Assembly (NCBI RefSeq): GCF_007858255.1
Contig: NZ_VFEU01000011.1
Coordinates: 1 to 64,000, forward strand
From: Pseudomonas rhodesiae
GTDB taxonomy: Bacteria > Pseudomonadota > Gammaproteobacteria > Pseudomonadales > Pseudomonadaceae
Length of the DNA stretch: 64,000 bases
Direction: 5' to 3'
Shown here: piece by piece, positions 53,942-63,000 of the stretch
Position numbering within the stretch: position 1 is the stretch's first letter
Layout: each line of letters begins with the position of its first letter
Translations under genes and position numbers: made by a program
Notes under the pieces: generated by a model
Databases searched by the model: none
What the model saw: only the letters and a program-made list of their open reading frames with translations
What the model was told of the DNA's origin: nothing

Positions 53942-54017
53942 GTCCCCTTCGTCTAGTGGCCTAGGACACCGCCCTTTCACGGCGGTAACAGGGGTTCGAG
54001 TCCCCTAGGGGACGCCA
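53942..54017 (+). tRNA. tRNA-Glu (TTC), second copy
   Basis: Identical to the copy at 53662 and also 280 bp downstream of it. Confidence 0.97.
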
Positions 54018-54023
54018 CGATTA

Positions 54024-54042
54024 CCCGCTCTGCGGGATTTTT
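54024..54042 (+). terminator. Terminator of the tRNA array
   Basis: CCCGC (54024-54028), loop TCT, GCGGG (54032-54036), then ATTTTT. Confidence 0.75.
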
Positions 54043-54078
54043 AAGGGTCATTCAATTATTGAATGGCCCTTTTGTTTG
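54043..54078 (+). terminator. Second terminator-like hairpin
   Basis: AAGGGTCATTCAA pairs with TTGAATGGCCCTT, followed by a T-rich run (TTTTGTTTG). It lies immediately after the first. Confidence 0.65.
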
Positions 54079-54150
54079 TCTGGCGTTTGGCCCATTCCCC
54101 CTTCTCTTTCTTCGTGTCGTTCTGACCAGTGGTCATGCGCGTCGCTTGCG

Positions 54151-54175
54151 GAATATTATTATGATAATAATATTC
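54151..54175. promoter_or_regulatory. Perfect 25-bp palindrome, TetR operator
   Basis: GAATATTATTAT, a single G, then ATAATAATATTC: a perfect 12+1+12 palindrome 24 bp before the start of a TetR gene. It most likely binds that regulator and overlaps its promoter. Confidence 0.8.
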
Positions 54176-54199
54176 AACCCATGAACCACGGAGGCAACG

Positions 54200-54739
54200 A
54201 TGAGCGACAAAAAAGCGCAAACCCGCGAACGCATTCTGCAGGCTGCCAGCGCTGCGTTGATCCAGCGTGGCCCGGCTGAGCCTAGCGTCGGTGAAGTCAT
54301 GGGCGCGGCGGGGCTGACCGTGGGTGGCTTCTACGCACACTTTGAAAGCAAGGACGCGCTGATGCTGGAGGCATTCAGTCAGTTGCTGGCTCAGCGCCGC
54401 GCGTCCATCAATGACCTAGACGAGCAGATCACCGGCGAAGAGCGCCGCGCCCTGGCGGCGGCGTTTTATCTGTCGCGCAAACACCGCGACTCAACCTCTC
54501 AGGCGTGCCCGCTACCCGCCACAGTCGGGGAGATGGGGCGCTTGCCAGAGGCGTTCCGCCAGGTGCTCAGCGAGCATGTTGAATTGATGGCGGCACAGTT
54601 GGCGACGTGCCCGGAAGACATCGACAAAGCCCTGGCGGACATGGCGTTGATGGTGGGTGGACTGACCCTGGCGCGTGCGCTCGGGCCGGGTGAATTGTCG
54701 GATCGGGTGATGCGCGCGGCCAAGTCGGCGGTGCGTTAA
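54200..54739 (+). CDS. TetR-family transcriptional regulator
   Basis: This 179-residue repressor has a TetR helix-turn-helix (ERILQAASAALIQRG, SVGEVMGAAGLTVGGFYAHF) and a C-terminal helical domain of the TetR_C_16-like group, with a Cys in QACPLPAT. It is preceded by its probable operator and GGAGG. Its gene is followed after 13 bp by an alpha/beta hydrolase gene, so it probably regulates the hydrolase and itself. Confidence 0.88.
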   Translation: MSDKKAQTRERILQAASAALIQRGPAEPSVGEVMGAAGLTVGGFYAHFESKDALMLEAFSQLLAQRRASINDLDEQITGEERRALAAAFYLSRKHRDSTSQACPLPATVGEMGRLPEAFRQVLSEHVELMAAQLATCPEDIDKALADMALMVGGLTLARALGPGELSDRVMRAAKSAVR

Positions 54740-54752
54740 AAAGGAGCGGGTT

Positions 54753-55586
54753 ATGGGTGCGTTAACCTGGGTGCGAGGTGTCAACGGTACATTGGGGTAC
54801 GTGGCGCCGCGAACGGTGGCCAACAGAATGCGGCGTGTGTTCATGACCCCGCGCGAGTTGCCGCCCCGTGATTGGGAGTTGCCGCTGCTGGCGCAGGCGC
54901 AGCGTGTCACGTTGCGTTTCGGTTTGTCGGCGCTGCGCTGGGGCGAAGGGCCCGCCGTGCTGCTGATGCACGGCTGGGAAGGCCGGCCAACCCAATTCGC
55001 CAGCCTCATCAATGCACTGATCGACAACGGCTACTCCGTGATCGCGCTGGACGGCCCGGCCCATGGCCATTCGCCGGGGCGTGAAGCCCATGTGCTGCTG
55101 TTTGCCCGAGCCATGTTGGAGGCGGCCGCCGAGTTGCCGCCGCTGCACGCGGTTATCGGCCATTCCATGGCCGGGGCGAGTGCCATGCTCGCCGTGCAAT
55201 TGGGATTGCGCACCAACGCGTTGGTAAGCATTGCTGCGCCGTCGCGCTTTCTGGATGTGCTGCGCGGCTTTACCCGTATGGTGGGCCTGCCGACGCGGGC
55301 GCGGCTGGCATTTATCCAAGAGGTCGAGCTGACATTTGGCATGCCGCTCAAACATCTGGATGTCGCTCACTACGATATGGCTATTCCCGGGCTGATCGTG
55401 CACGCCGAGGACGATACGTTTGTGCCCGTCAAGGCCGCCAAGGCCATTCACGAGGCCTGGTTCGACAGCCGCTTGCTGCAACTGGAGCAGGGTGGGCATC
55501 AGAAAGTACTGGCCGATCCACGGGTGATCGACGGTGTGCTGACGTTGTTGGCCGGCGCTCGGTTACAGGAGCGACAAAGCGCCTGA
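54753..55586 (+). CDS. Alpha/beta hydrolase
   Basis: This 277-residue hydrolase has the oxyanion region MHGWEGRP, the nucleophile elbow GHSMAGAS, acid HAEDDTFVP and final His GGHQKVL, consistent with a complete Ser-Asp-His triad. The substrate is unknown. It follows the TetR gene and precedes a thioesterase gene by about 40 bp, so the three may form a lipid- or ester-handling operon. Confidence 0.85.
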   Translation: MGALTWVRGVNGTLGYVAPRTVANRMRRVFMTPRELPPRDWELPLLAQAQRVTLRFGLSALRWGEGPAVLLMHGWEGRPTQFASLINALIDNGYSVIALDGPAHGHSPGREAHVLLFARAMLEAAAELPPLHAVIGHSMAGASAMLAVQLGLRTNALVSIAAPSRFLDVLRGFTRMVGLPTRARLAFIQEVELTFGMPLKHLDVAHYDMAIPGLIVHAEDDTFVPVKAAKAIHEAWFDSRLLQLEQGGHQKVLADPRVIDGVLTLLAGARLQERQSA

Positions 55587-55627
55587 TACACTGCTGCCCC
55601 CTGACATTAATCGACCGGGAGCAGCGC

Positions 55628-56062
55628 ATGGGCTGGGATTTGGCAACGCCGTTTATCATCGACCTGCAGGTCGCCCCTGAAGACATTGACGGTCTGGGGC
55701 ACGCCAACAACGCAGTGTATGTCGCCTGGCTCGAACGCTGCGCCTGGCGCCATTCGCAGCGCTTGGGGTTGGACCTTGCCGAGTACCGTCGATTGGATCG
55801 TGCCATGGCGGTGGTGCGTCATGAAATCGACTACCTGGCGGCCGGGTACGAAGGCGATGAGTTGCAGTTGGCCACTTGGATCGTCGATTGGGATCAGCGT
55901 CTGAAGATGACCCGCCGTTTCCAACTGGTCCGCCCCCGGGATGGCGCCACCTTGCTGCGGGCGCACACCACATTCGTCTGCATTGAGCTGTCCAGCGGCA
56001 AGCCCAAGCGCATGCCGGCGGAGTTTCTCGATGGCTATGGCCCTGCCCTGACAGGGGGTTAA
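55628..56062 (+). CDS. Acyl-CoA thioesterase (4HBT family)
   Basis: This 144-residue hotdog thioesterase has the catalytic Asp region EDIDGLGHANNAVYVAWLE of the 4-hydroxybenzoyl-CoA thioesterase (YbgC-like) group. It hydrolyses acyl-CoA or acyl-ACP. GGAG precedes the ATG. Confidence 0.85.
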   Translation: MGWDLATPFIIDLQVAPEDIDGLGHANNAVYVAWLERCAWRHSQRLGLDLAEYRRLDRAMAVVRHEIDYLAAGYEGDELQLATWIVDWDQRLKMTRRFQLVRPRDGATLLRAHTTFVCIELSSGKPKRMPAEFLDGYGPALTGG

Positions 56063-56117
56063 CGGTTGCAGCGGGAAACCCAGTAAACTGCGCCACGATT
56101 TTTCTTGAGTGTTTTCC

Positions 56118-57083
56118 ATGCAAATTGCTTTGGCGCCCATGGAGGGGCTGGTCGATAACATCCTGCGTGACGTGCTGACCCGCGTCGGTGGGATTGACTG
56201 GTGCGTGACCGAATTCATCCGCGTCAACGACCGCCTGCTCACCCCAGCCTATTTCCATAAGCTCGCGCCTGAACTGCTGCACGGTGCCCACACCGCTGCG
56301 GGTGTGCCATTGCGTGTGCAATTGCTCGGCTCCGATCCGGTTTGCCTGGCGGAAAACGCCGCGCTGGCCTGTGAGCTGGGCTCTGAAGTGATCGACTTGA
56401 ACTTCGGCTGTCCAGCCAAGACCGTCAATAAATCGCGCGGCGGTGCCGTGCTGCTCAAGGAACCAGAGCTGCTTAACCAGATTGTCGAGCATGTGCGCCG
56501 CGCGGTGCCGACGCATATCCCGGTGACTGCCAAGATGCGCCTGGGCTTCGACAGCCCCGACGGTGCATTGGTGTGCGCCACGGCCTTGGCCGAGGGCGGC
56601 GCCGCCCACATCGTGGTGCATGCTCGTACCAAAACCGATGGCTACAAGCCGCCCGCGCATTGGGAGTGGATTCCTCGTGTGCAGGAGGTGGTCAAGGTTC
56701 CGGTGTTTGCCAACGGCGATATCTGGAGTGTTGAAGACTGGCGGCGTTGTCGCGAAGTCAGCGGCGCCGAAGACATCATGCTCGGCCGTGGCTTGGTGGC
56801 GCGTCCTGATCTCGCGCGGCAAATCGCGGCTGCTCGTGCAGGTGAAGACGTGGTGGAAATGTCCTGGGCCCAACTGCAACCGCTGCTGCAGGATTTCTGG
56901 GTGCAATGCGTGGCGCAATTGACCGAGCGCCAGGCGCCGGGTCGCCTGAAACAGTGGCTGGCGATGTTGACGCGTAACTACCCTGAAGCGGTGGCGTTGT
57001 TTGCCGCCTTGCGGCGTGAGACATCGCTGGAGCAAGTCAGTCGTTTGCTCGGCGCGCCCCACCCTCCGGTTTATCAACCCTGA
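56118..57083 (+). CDS. dusC: tRNA-dihydrouridine(16) synthase
   Basis: This 321-residue FMN enzyme reduces U16 of tRNA. The catalytic Cys is in NFGCPAKTVNKSRGG and the FMN-contact sites in LAPMEGLVDN and FANGDIWS. The C-terminal tRNA-binding domain (about 245-315) is the DusC type. ATG 56118 lies three codons inside the longest frame. Confidence 0.9.
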   Translation: MQIALAPMEGLVDNILRDVLTRVGGIDWCVTEFIRVNDRLLTPAYFHKLAPELLHGAHTAAGVPLRVQLLGSDPVCLAENAALACELGSEVIDLNFGCPAKTVNKSRGGAVLLKEPELLNQIVEHVRRAVPTHIPVTAKMRLGFDSPDGALVCATALAEGGAAHIVVHARTKTDGYKPPAHWEWIPRVQEVVKVPVFANGDIWSVEDWRRCREVSGAEDIMLGRGLVARPDLARQIAAARAGEDVVEMSWAQLQPLLQDFWVQCVAQLTERQAPGRLKQWLAMLTRNYPEAVALFAALRRETSLEQVSRLLGAPHPPVYQP

Positions 57084-57131
57084 CGGGGGAGTGGGTCGGC
57101 GGCATGGCGTGAATGGCTGCATGTTTTAAGG

Positions 57132-57170
57132 AAATGCTCCGTATCGAAAGATGCGGGGCATTTTTTGTTT
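57132..57170 (+). terminator. Terminator after dusC
   Basis: AAATGC...CCG pairs with CGG...GCATTT around a GAAA loop, followed by TTTTTTG. Confidence 0.8.
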
Positions 57171-57489
57171 ATGGGCAGCATTAGTGATGCGGCGTCAAGT
57201 GAGATGTATTTTTTATATTTAACCAAGCTGATGTATCGCCGGGTGTCTTTTTATTTAAGTTCATACACATGTGTCAGTTTGTCTTGATTTGTTTCTTGCG
57301 AGGCTGTTAGCAGAATCAATTACTGGGCGGTATCCGGAATTATTTCGCTGAGTTGCGCGCGCGTCGATTTATTAATTTGTATTTCCGTTAATGCTTTCGC
57401 TTGGCGGCTTGATTCGCGGACTTCCGATAAAAGCCATGGGGTATTATCTGAAAATTCGGTTTGGTTTCCTTATATGAAATGCGATTCGA

Positions 57490-57517
57490 GGAACCCGACA
57501 GCGTTATTTTCCACGAA
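57490..57517 (+). promoter_or_regulatory. HrpL-dependent promoter (hrp box)
   Basis: GGAACC (57490-57495), 15 bases, CCACGAA (57511-57517): an exact match to the GGAACC-N15/16-CCACNNA consensus of the ECF sigma factor HrpL, which controls type III secretion and effector genes in Pseudomonas. It lies about 103 bp before the start at 57620, in an AT-rich 449-bp interval (57171-57619) that otherwise holds no gene. Confidence 0.85.
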
Positions 57518-57619
57518 AGTAGGGACTGTGAAGCAGCTTTGTTGCTTACTGGTCAATAAGACTAATTGCTTTCCTGTTCCTATAGCGGAGTCAGGTTGCG
57601 TTAATTGAGGAATTTATGA

Positions 57620-58972
57620 ATGTCTCTAACGATCAATAATCCTACTTTTGTAAAACCTGATACATCGATTCTCGATCAACCGTCGTCCAAGCCGACGAGC
57701 GCTGATGCTAAATCCACCCCGCCTAGTAGCACTTCCCGTTCCGATGTTTCGACGGCGCGCTTTGAAAATTCTAGCGTTAAAAATAACGAGTTGATGTTCA
57801 GCGCGGGTGCACTCTCCAAGATGTTTGACATGATCGAACAGTTCTTTAGGTCTATGCGGGAAGTGTTTGTTGGGCGAAATAATGCGCCTGATCTTATGTC
57901 TGGTTTGAAGCATTCGCCGGGTCTTACGCCGGACGTCACCAAAGCGCCTGTGAAGCCGGATGCCGCTGACCAACCGGCGACGCCAGGTGCAGATAAGCGA
58001 ATGGTTAAGCCGGATATGGAAAAGCAATCGGTAAAGCCGGATATGGAAAAGCAATCGGTAAAACCAGATATGGAAAAGCAATCGGTGAAGCCGGATGCTG
58101 CCGACCCATCCGTGACACCAGGCTTGGATAAGCGTCGGGTAACCCCTCAGACAACGGACCTCTCCGGTAAGGCTGACGCAGAGAAGTCGATGGTTTTAGC
58201 GGACGCCCGCAACACCCCAAAACCGGTGATGCCGCAAGTGCCCCGGCCTGAGGTCGCAGTGACCAACGATGCAAAGGCGAACGTACAGGTGAATGTCAAC
58301 GTCAGCCATTGTCACTGCCCCGACCACGGCGTATTGCCTGATAGTGGGATCAGGCCAAGGGTTATCCCAGACGTGCGCGTTGGGCCCAATCCCGATGTAA
58401 CGCCTGGCGTAACGCCAAAACCCGTGCCGAGAGTCAAGCCTGAGGTGAAACCGGACACGAAGCCAGACGTGAAGTTGGAAGTGAAACCGGACACGAAGCC
58501 GGCGGTGAAGTTGGATGTGAAACCGGACACGAATCCGGCCGTGAAGTTGGATGTGAAACCGGACACGAATCCGCCGGTGAAGTTGGATGTGAAACCGGAC
58601 ACGAATCCGGCCGTGAAGTTGGATGTGAAACCGGACACGAATCCGGCCGTGAAGTTGGATGTGAAACCGGACACGAATCCGCCGGTGAAGTTGGATGTGA
58701 AACCGGACACGATTCCGGCCGTGAAGTTGGATGTGAAACCGGATACGAACCCTGCCGTGAAGTTGGATGTGAAACCGGACACGAATCCGGCCGTGAAGTT
58801 GGATGTGAAACCGGATACGAAACCCAACGTGACGCCACCCGTCAATCCGGACACCCTCGTCGAAGTTAAACCTGACAAAACGGAACCTGATTTGACCAGC
58901 CCTGGCCCAGCCGAAAATACATTCGATAACAGGGACTGGCGTTTTAATAGGCGGCCTGCATTCAGGCGTTGA
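57620..58972 (+). CDS. HrpL-regulated repeat protein, possible type III secreted protein
   Basis: This 450-residue protein has a Ser/Thr/Pro-rich N-terminus without a signal peptide (MSLTINNPTFVKPDTSILDQ), an amphipathic helix (ALSKMFDMIEQFFRSMREVF, about 66-86), a set of MEKQSVKPD repeats (about 134-160), a His/Cys patch SHCHCPDH, ten 12-residue repeats of type VKLDVKPDTNPA (284-403) and a basic tail. The N-terminus and hrp box fit a harpin- or effector-like type III substrate. The charge-rich low-complexity repeats suggest an extended, possibly cell-surface or scaffold role. GAGGA precedes the ATG. The family is unknown to me. Confidence 0.7.
   Translation: MSLTINNPTFVKPDTSILDQPSSKPTSADAKSTPPSSTSRSDVSTARFENSSVKNNELMFSAGALSKMFDMIEQFFRSMREVFVGRNNAPDLMSGLKHSPGLTPDVTKAPVKPDAADQPATPGADKRMVKPDMEKQSVKPDMEKQSVKPDMEKQSVKPDAADPSVTPGLDKRRVTPQTTDLSGKADAEKSMVLADARNTPKPVMPQVPRPEVAVTNDAKANVQVNVNVSHCHCPDHGVLPDSGIRPRVIPDVRVGPNPDVTPGVTPKPVPRVKPEVKPDTKPDVKLEVKPDTKPAVKLDVKPDTNPAVKLDVKPDTNPPVKLDVKPDTNPAVKLDVKPDTNPAVKLDVKPDTNPPVKLDVKPDTIPAVKLDVKPDTNPAVKLDVKPDTNPAVKLDVKPDTKPNVTPPVNPDTLVEVKPDKTEPDLTSPGPAENTFDNRDWRFNRRPAFRR
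58469..58828 (+). repeat. Ten tandem 36-bp coding repeats
   Basis: Ten in-frame units of 36 bp encode the 12-residue repeat VKLDVKPDTNPA with small changes (E, K, P, I, N at some positions). It is not CRISPR: there are no spacers and the unit length and frame are continuous with the gene. Confidence 0.9.
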
Positions 58973-59059
58973 AAACAACAGGCTAGGTTCGTTCACGTAA
59001 AACAATGACTTCTCCGGTGTCGGCTCGGTTCGGTGAGGTCATTGTTCAAGGAGTCAGTT

Positions 59060-60004
59060 ATGCCATGTCCTTTAATTAATAATGTTGCGCGTGTGATAGA
59101 TGTGCGCCAGGTCCTGGGTGTTGATACTTTCAATGCAGTGAATGAAGACGTCTCGCACGGTTCTTCCAGAAATAACATAAAGTTTGATGCGTCGCCCAGC
59201 GCCGTCGCGAATGTAAAAAATAGTGCTGTCCAAAATGCGGATGCGGTCAATTCATTGGTGGCATTATTTACTTCATTTTTTAACCAATTAATTGGCTTGA
59301 TATCCAATAAAAAAGAAACAACCGTACCTGACGTTCCACGTCCCCCTGACGTACTGCCCAAGGTCGTACCTGATCCGACACCGCCCGCTCCCGGACCAGC
59401 CACTGATATCCCAGGTCTTTCAAGCAAGCGTAGTGGTGCCAAGCCGGAGAATATTTGGAGTGGTTTTCGTCAGGGCCCCGATGGCAATTGTGTCACTGTC
59501 TCGGCGATCAAGGCGGCGATGCATCGCTTCGGTCAAAGCCCAACGGATATTTATAAAGAGGTGAAAAAAACCAGTACGGGTTATCACGTGGTCATGCGGG
59601 ACGGCTATGAACTGACCTTGAGCGACCAAGAGTTGAGAGAGGGCGCACAAGGCGCGAAGTTTATTGGCCCAGACAAAGGAATGCTCAAGGATGCGCAGTT
59701 TCTGTTTGCGGTGAGCGCCAAGCGTGCTCAACTGGACAATAACGACGGCACGGCGGGCAGGAGTTACCGTGCTGCGATCCACAGCTTGAACAACGGTGAG
59801 GATGAATCCATCGCGGGTGAGGGGTTTGAACGGCTTGGGTTGAAAAAGCACATGAAAAGAGTCTCCGTGCGTGAGCTCGCCCGTGGACAAATAGGCATGT
59901 GTAATCGAGCCGGGCATTCGGTGGCGGTTATCAACGGACGTGAAGAGTTGTGGGGGCGACAGGGTTCGACACCGAGGCGGGGCGTTGCAGTAGCCTTGAT
60001 CTAG
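59060..60004 (+). CDS. Putative type III effector with Cys/His domain
   Basis: This 314-residue protein has a non-signal N-terminus (MPCPLINNVARVIDVRQVL), a hydrophobic helix (SLVALFTSFFNQLIGLI, about 72-90), a proline-rich linker (PDVPRPPDVLPKVV and PDPTPPAPGPA) and a C-terminal ~180-residue domain starting GPDGNCVTVSAIKAAMH and ending GHSVAVINGREELWG. The C and H positions could be a papain-like catalytic pair, though the acid residue cannot be fixed. AAGGAG lies six bases before ATG 59060. It follows the hrp-box gene by about 90 bp and shares its helix-plus-Pro layout, so both are probably read from one promoter. Confidence 0.68.
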   Translation: MPCPLINNVARVIDVRQVLGVDTFNAVNEDVSHGSSRNNIKFDASPSAVANVKNSAVQNADAVNSLVALFTSFFNQLIGLISNKKETTVPDVPRPPDVLPKVVPDPTPPAPGPATDIPGLSSKRSGAKPENIWSGFRQGPDGNCVTVSAIKAAMHRFGQSPTDIYKEVKKTSTGYHVVMRDGYELTLSDQELREGAQGAKFIGPDKGMLKDAQFLFAVSAKRAQLDNNDGTAGRSYRAAIHSLNNGEDESIAGEGFERLGLKKHMKRVSVRELARGQIGMCNRAGHSVAVINGREELWGRQGSTPRRGVAVALI

Positions 60005-60038
60005 GGGTCGCTTACCAGCGCTGAAGGGCGGGTGTCGG

Positions 60039-63000
60039 CTATACCAGCAGCCGCCTGAAGCCTTCAATCGGCAGCGGACGACTGTGTAAATACCCCTGGT
60101 ATAAATGGCAGCCCAGCTTTTGCAGGAACGCCAGTTGTTCAGGGGTTTCCACGCCCTCGGCAATCACCTCCAGGTTCAAGCTGCGCGCCATGGCCACAAT
60201 GGCGCGGATGATTTCGGCATCGTTGGGATCGTGGGTGGCATCGCGGACAAACGATTGGTCGATTTTCAGCGCGTCCACCGGCAAGCGCTTGAGGTAAGTG
60301 AGGGATGAATAGCCGGTGCCGAAGTCATCCATCGCAAAGCTTACGCCGAGTTTTTTCAGGCGGCGCATCTTGCTGATGGTGTCGTCGAGGTTCTGGATCA
60401 CGATGCCTTCGGTGATTTCCAGTTTCAGCAGGCTGCAGGGCAAGGAGTGCTGCTGCAGACTGCGCTCCACCCGCTCGACAAAATCGCTCTGGCGGAACTG
60501 CCGCGGGCTGATGTTCACACACAGGCTGAAGTCCAACGGGTCGATCTTGCCCTCCTGAAGCAATTGCCCGAACGCCGCGCAGGCCTCGTCGAGAATCCAG
60601 GTGCCGACTTCAAGGATCAAGCCACTGTCTTCCAATACCTTGATAAATTCCGCCGGCGACTGCGCGCCCAATTGCGGGTGCTGCCAGCGCACCAAGGCTT
60701 CGGCGCCGACGATACGGTTGCCGCGCGCGTCCACTTGCGGCTGGTAATGCACGCTGAACTCGCCGCGCGACAGGGCCAGGCGCAGGTCGGTTTCCATGCG
60801 CAGCCGTTCGCTGGCGGTCTTCTGCATGCTGTTGTGGAACATTTGCGTGGTATTGCGCCCCGAGTCCTTGGCGCGGTACAGCGCGATGTCGGCGCGCTTG
60901 AGCAGGTCGGCCGGGGTCGAACCGTGGTCGGGGATCAGCGCCACGCCGATGCTGGGAGTGACTTGCAGGCGGTGACCGTCTAAAAACATTGGCTCCGAGA
61001 GCAACTCACGCAGGGTATTGGCCAGGTTCTGAACCTGATGGCTGACTTCGTTGCGTGAGCCTTCCAGACCGCTAAGCAACACCACGAACTCATCGCCGCC
61101 CAGGCGCGCCACGGTGTCTTCCATGCGCACGCTGGCTTCAAGCCGCGCGGTGACGATTTTCAACACGGTGTCGCCCACCGGGTGGCCGAGGGAATCGTTG
61201 ATGTGCTTGAAATGGTCCAGGTCCAGAAACAACAGCGCCCCGCGCAGGTTATGGCGCTTGAGCAATGCAATCTGCTGGCTCAGACGATCCATCAGCAACG
61301 CGCGGTTGGGCAGGTTGGTCAGTGGGTCGTGATAGGCCAGGTGGCGGATCTGCGCCTGGGCGTTTTTCAGCAGGCTCACATCCCGCGCCGTCAGCAGCAG
61401 GCACGGGGTTTCATTCAGCGTAATAGGCTCCACCGAGACTTCCACTGCCAGTAATTCGCCGCGTTTGTTGTGCCAGAGCATCTCCAGATGATGGATGCGA
61501 CCCTTGATCTGCAGCTCGGCCAGCAGCGCCGAGCGTTGTTTGTCGTCGGCCCAGATGCCGATCTGGTAGAGGGTCAGACCGATGGCCTCTTCAGCACGGT
61601 AGCCGGTCAAGCGGCAGAAACCATCGTTGACTTCTACATACCGGCCGGTGTCGCGTTCGGTGATCGAGATAGCGTCCGGGCTGGAATGGAACGCCTTGGC
61701 GAACTTTTCTTCGCTGGCCTTCAACGCCGCCTCCGAGCGTTGTTGCTGGGTGATATCGCGCAAGGTTGTGACAATGCATGGTTGCTCCCCCACTTTGATC
61801 AGGCGGCTGGAAATTACACAGGTGAGGCTGCGGCCGTCTTTGTGATGGGCCACCACCGCCACATTGTTCAGCGCTTGCTCGCGGATTACTCGCTCGATGC
61901 GCTCAAGGCGCTGGCTCGAATCGTTCCATAGGCCGATTTCATCGGCGCTTCTGCCGATCACCTCGGCGACGCTCCAGCCGAAGGTCTGGGTAAACGCCGG
62001 GTTGATCTCGATGAACGCGCCGCTATCCAGGCCGGTGACGCAGATTGGGTCGGGGCTGGCCTGGAACAGACTGGCGAATTTCTCTTCGGAGGCGCTCAGG
62101 CGCTGTTCCCGTTCGACCTGGTCAGTGATGTCCAGCAAGGTGCCCGCCATGCGCAACGGCGCGCCCTGGGCGTCGCGGTACAGGCGGGCGCGGCTTTCCA
62201 AGTAGCGTGAGGAGCCGTCTTCCATCGGCACGCGGTAGGTCAGCTGATAGTTGCCGGCCGGGCCTTCGCGCAGGGTGCGGTAGGCATGGCGCATATTTTC
62301 GCGCTCTTCATCGGGCATGCCTTCGAAAAACGCATCGAAGGACTCGTGGAACGGCTCCGGCGGCAGGCCATGCAGTTGGGCGGCGCGGGCCGAGCCGTAG
62401 AGCATGCCGCTGGGGATGTGCCAATCCCAGGTGCCCAATTGCGCGGAATCAAGGGCCAGGTCGAGACGCTCCTGGCTGTCCTTGAGGGCGTCCTCGGCCA
62501 TTTTGCGTTCGGTGGTGTCGAGGAACGTGCTGATCAGGTAGGCCTCACCGTCCAGTTCGACCTTCTGGGCGCTGAGCGTGCCGTCGTGGATCTGGCCGTT
62601 ACTGGCGCAGAACTGCACTTCCATGGTGATCGGTTCGCCCTTGCGCTGGGTGGCTTTGACCAGTTGCGCGCGCTGTTCGGGATGGCGCCACAGGCCCAGG
62701 TCCAGGGTGGTGCGGCCAATCGCATCGGCCAGGGGCCAGCCGAACAGCATTTCGAAATACTGGTTGGCCTCGCTGATCAAACCGTCGGCCTGGCGGGTCA
62801 GCAGCACCATGTTCGGGCACAGGTGGAACAGCGTGGCGAAGCGCTTTTCGGAGTGGCTGAGGGCGTGCTCCCGTTCGCGCTGCTCGGTGATCTCGCGGAT
62901 CACCCCGATCATGCGGCCCCGTCCGGTGCTGTCCGGCACCACACTGCCGTTGATCTCCAGCCAATGAAAGCTGCCGTCGGGCCACTGGATGCGGTGGTGC

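Noticed and set aside
58469..58828. CRISPR-like array of 36-bp repeats
   Set aside because: There are no unique spacers; the units are contiguous and in frame with a coding sequence.
58196..59005. Long minus-strand frames over the repeat array (also 58312-58878 and 58434-58838)
   Set aside because: They result from the 36-bp periodicity, which keeps all frames free of stops; they have no ribosome site and no domain, and the plus-strand gene has an hrp box and a proper start.
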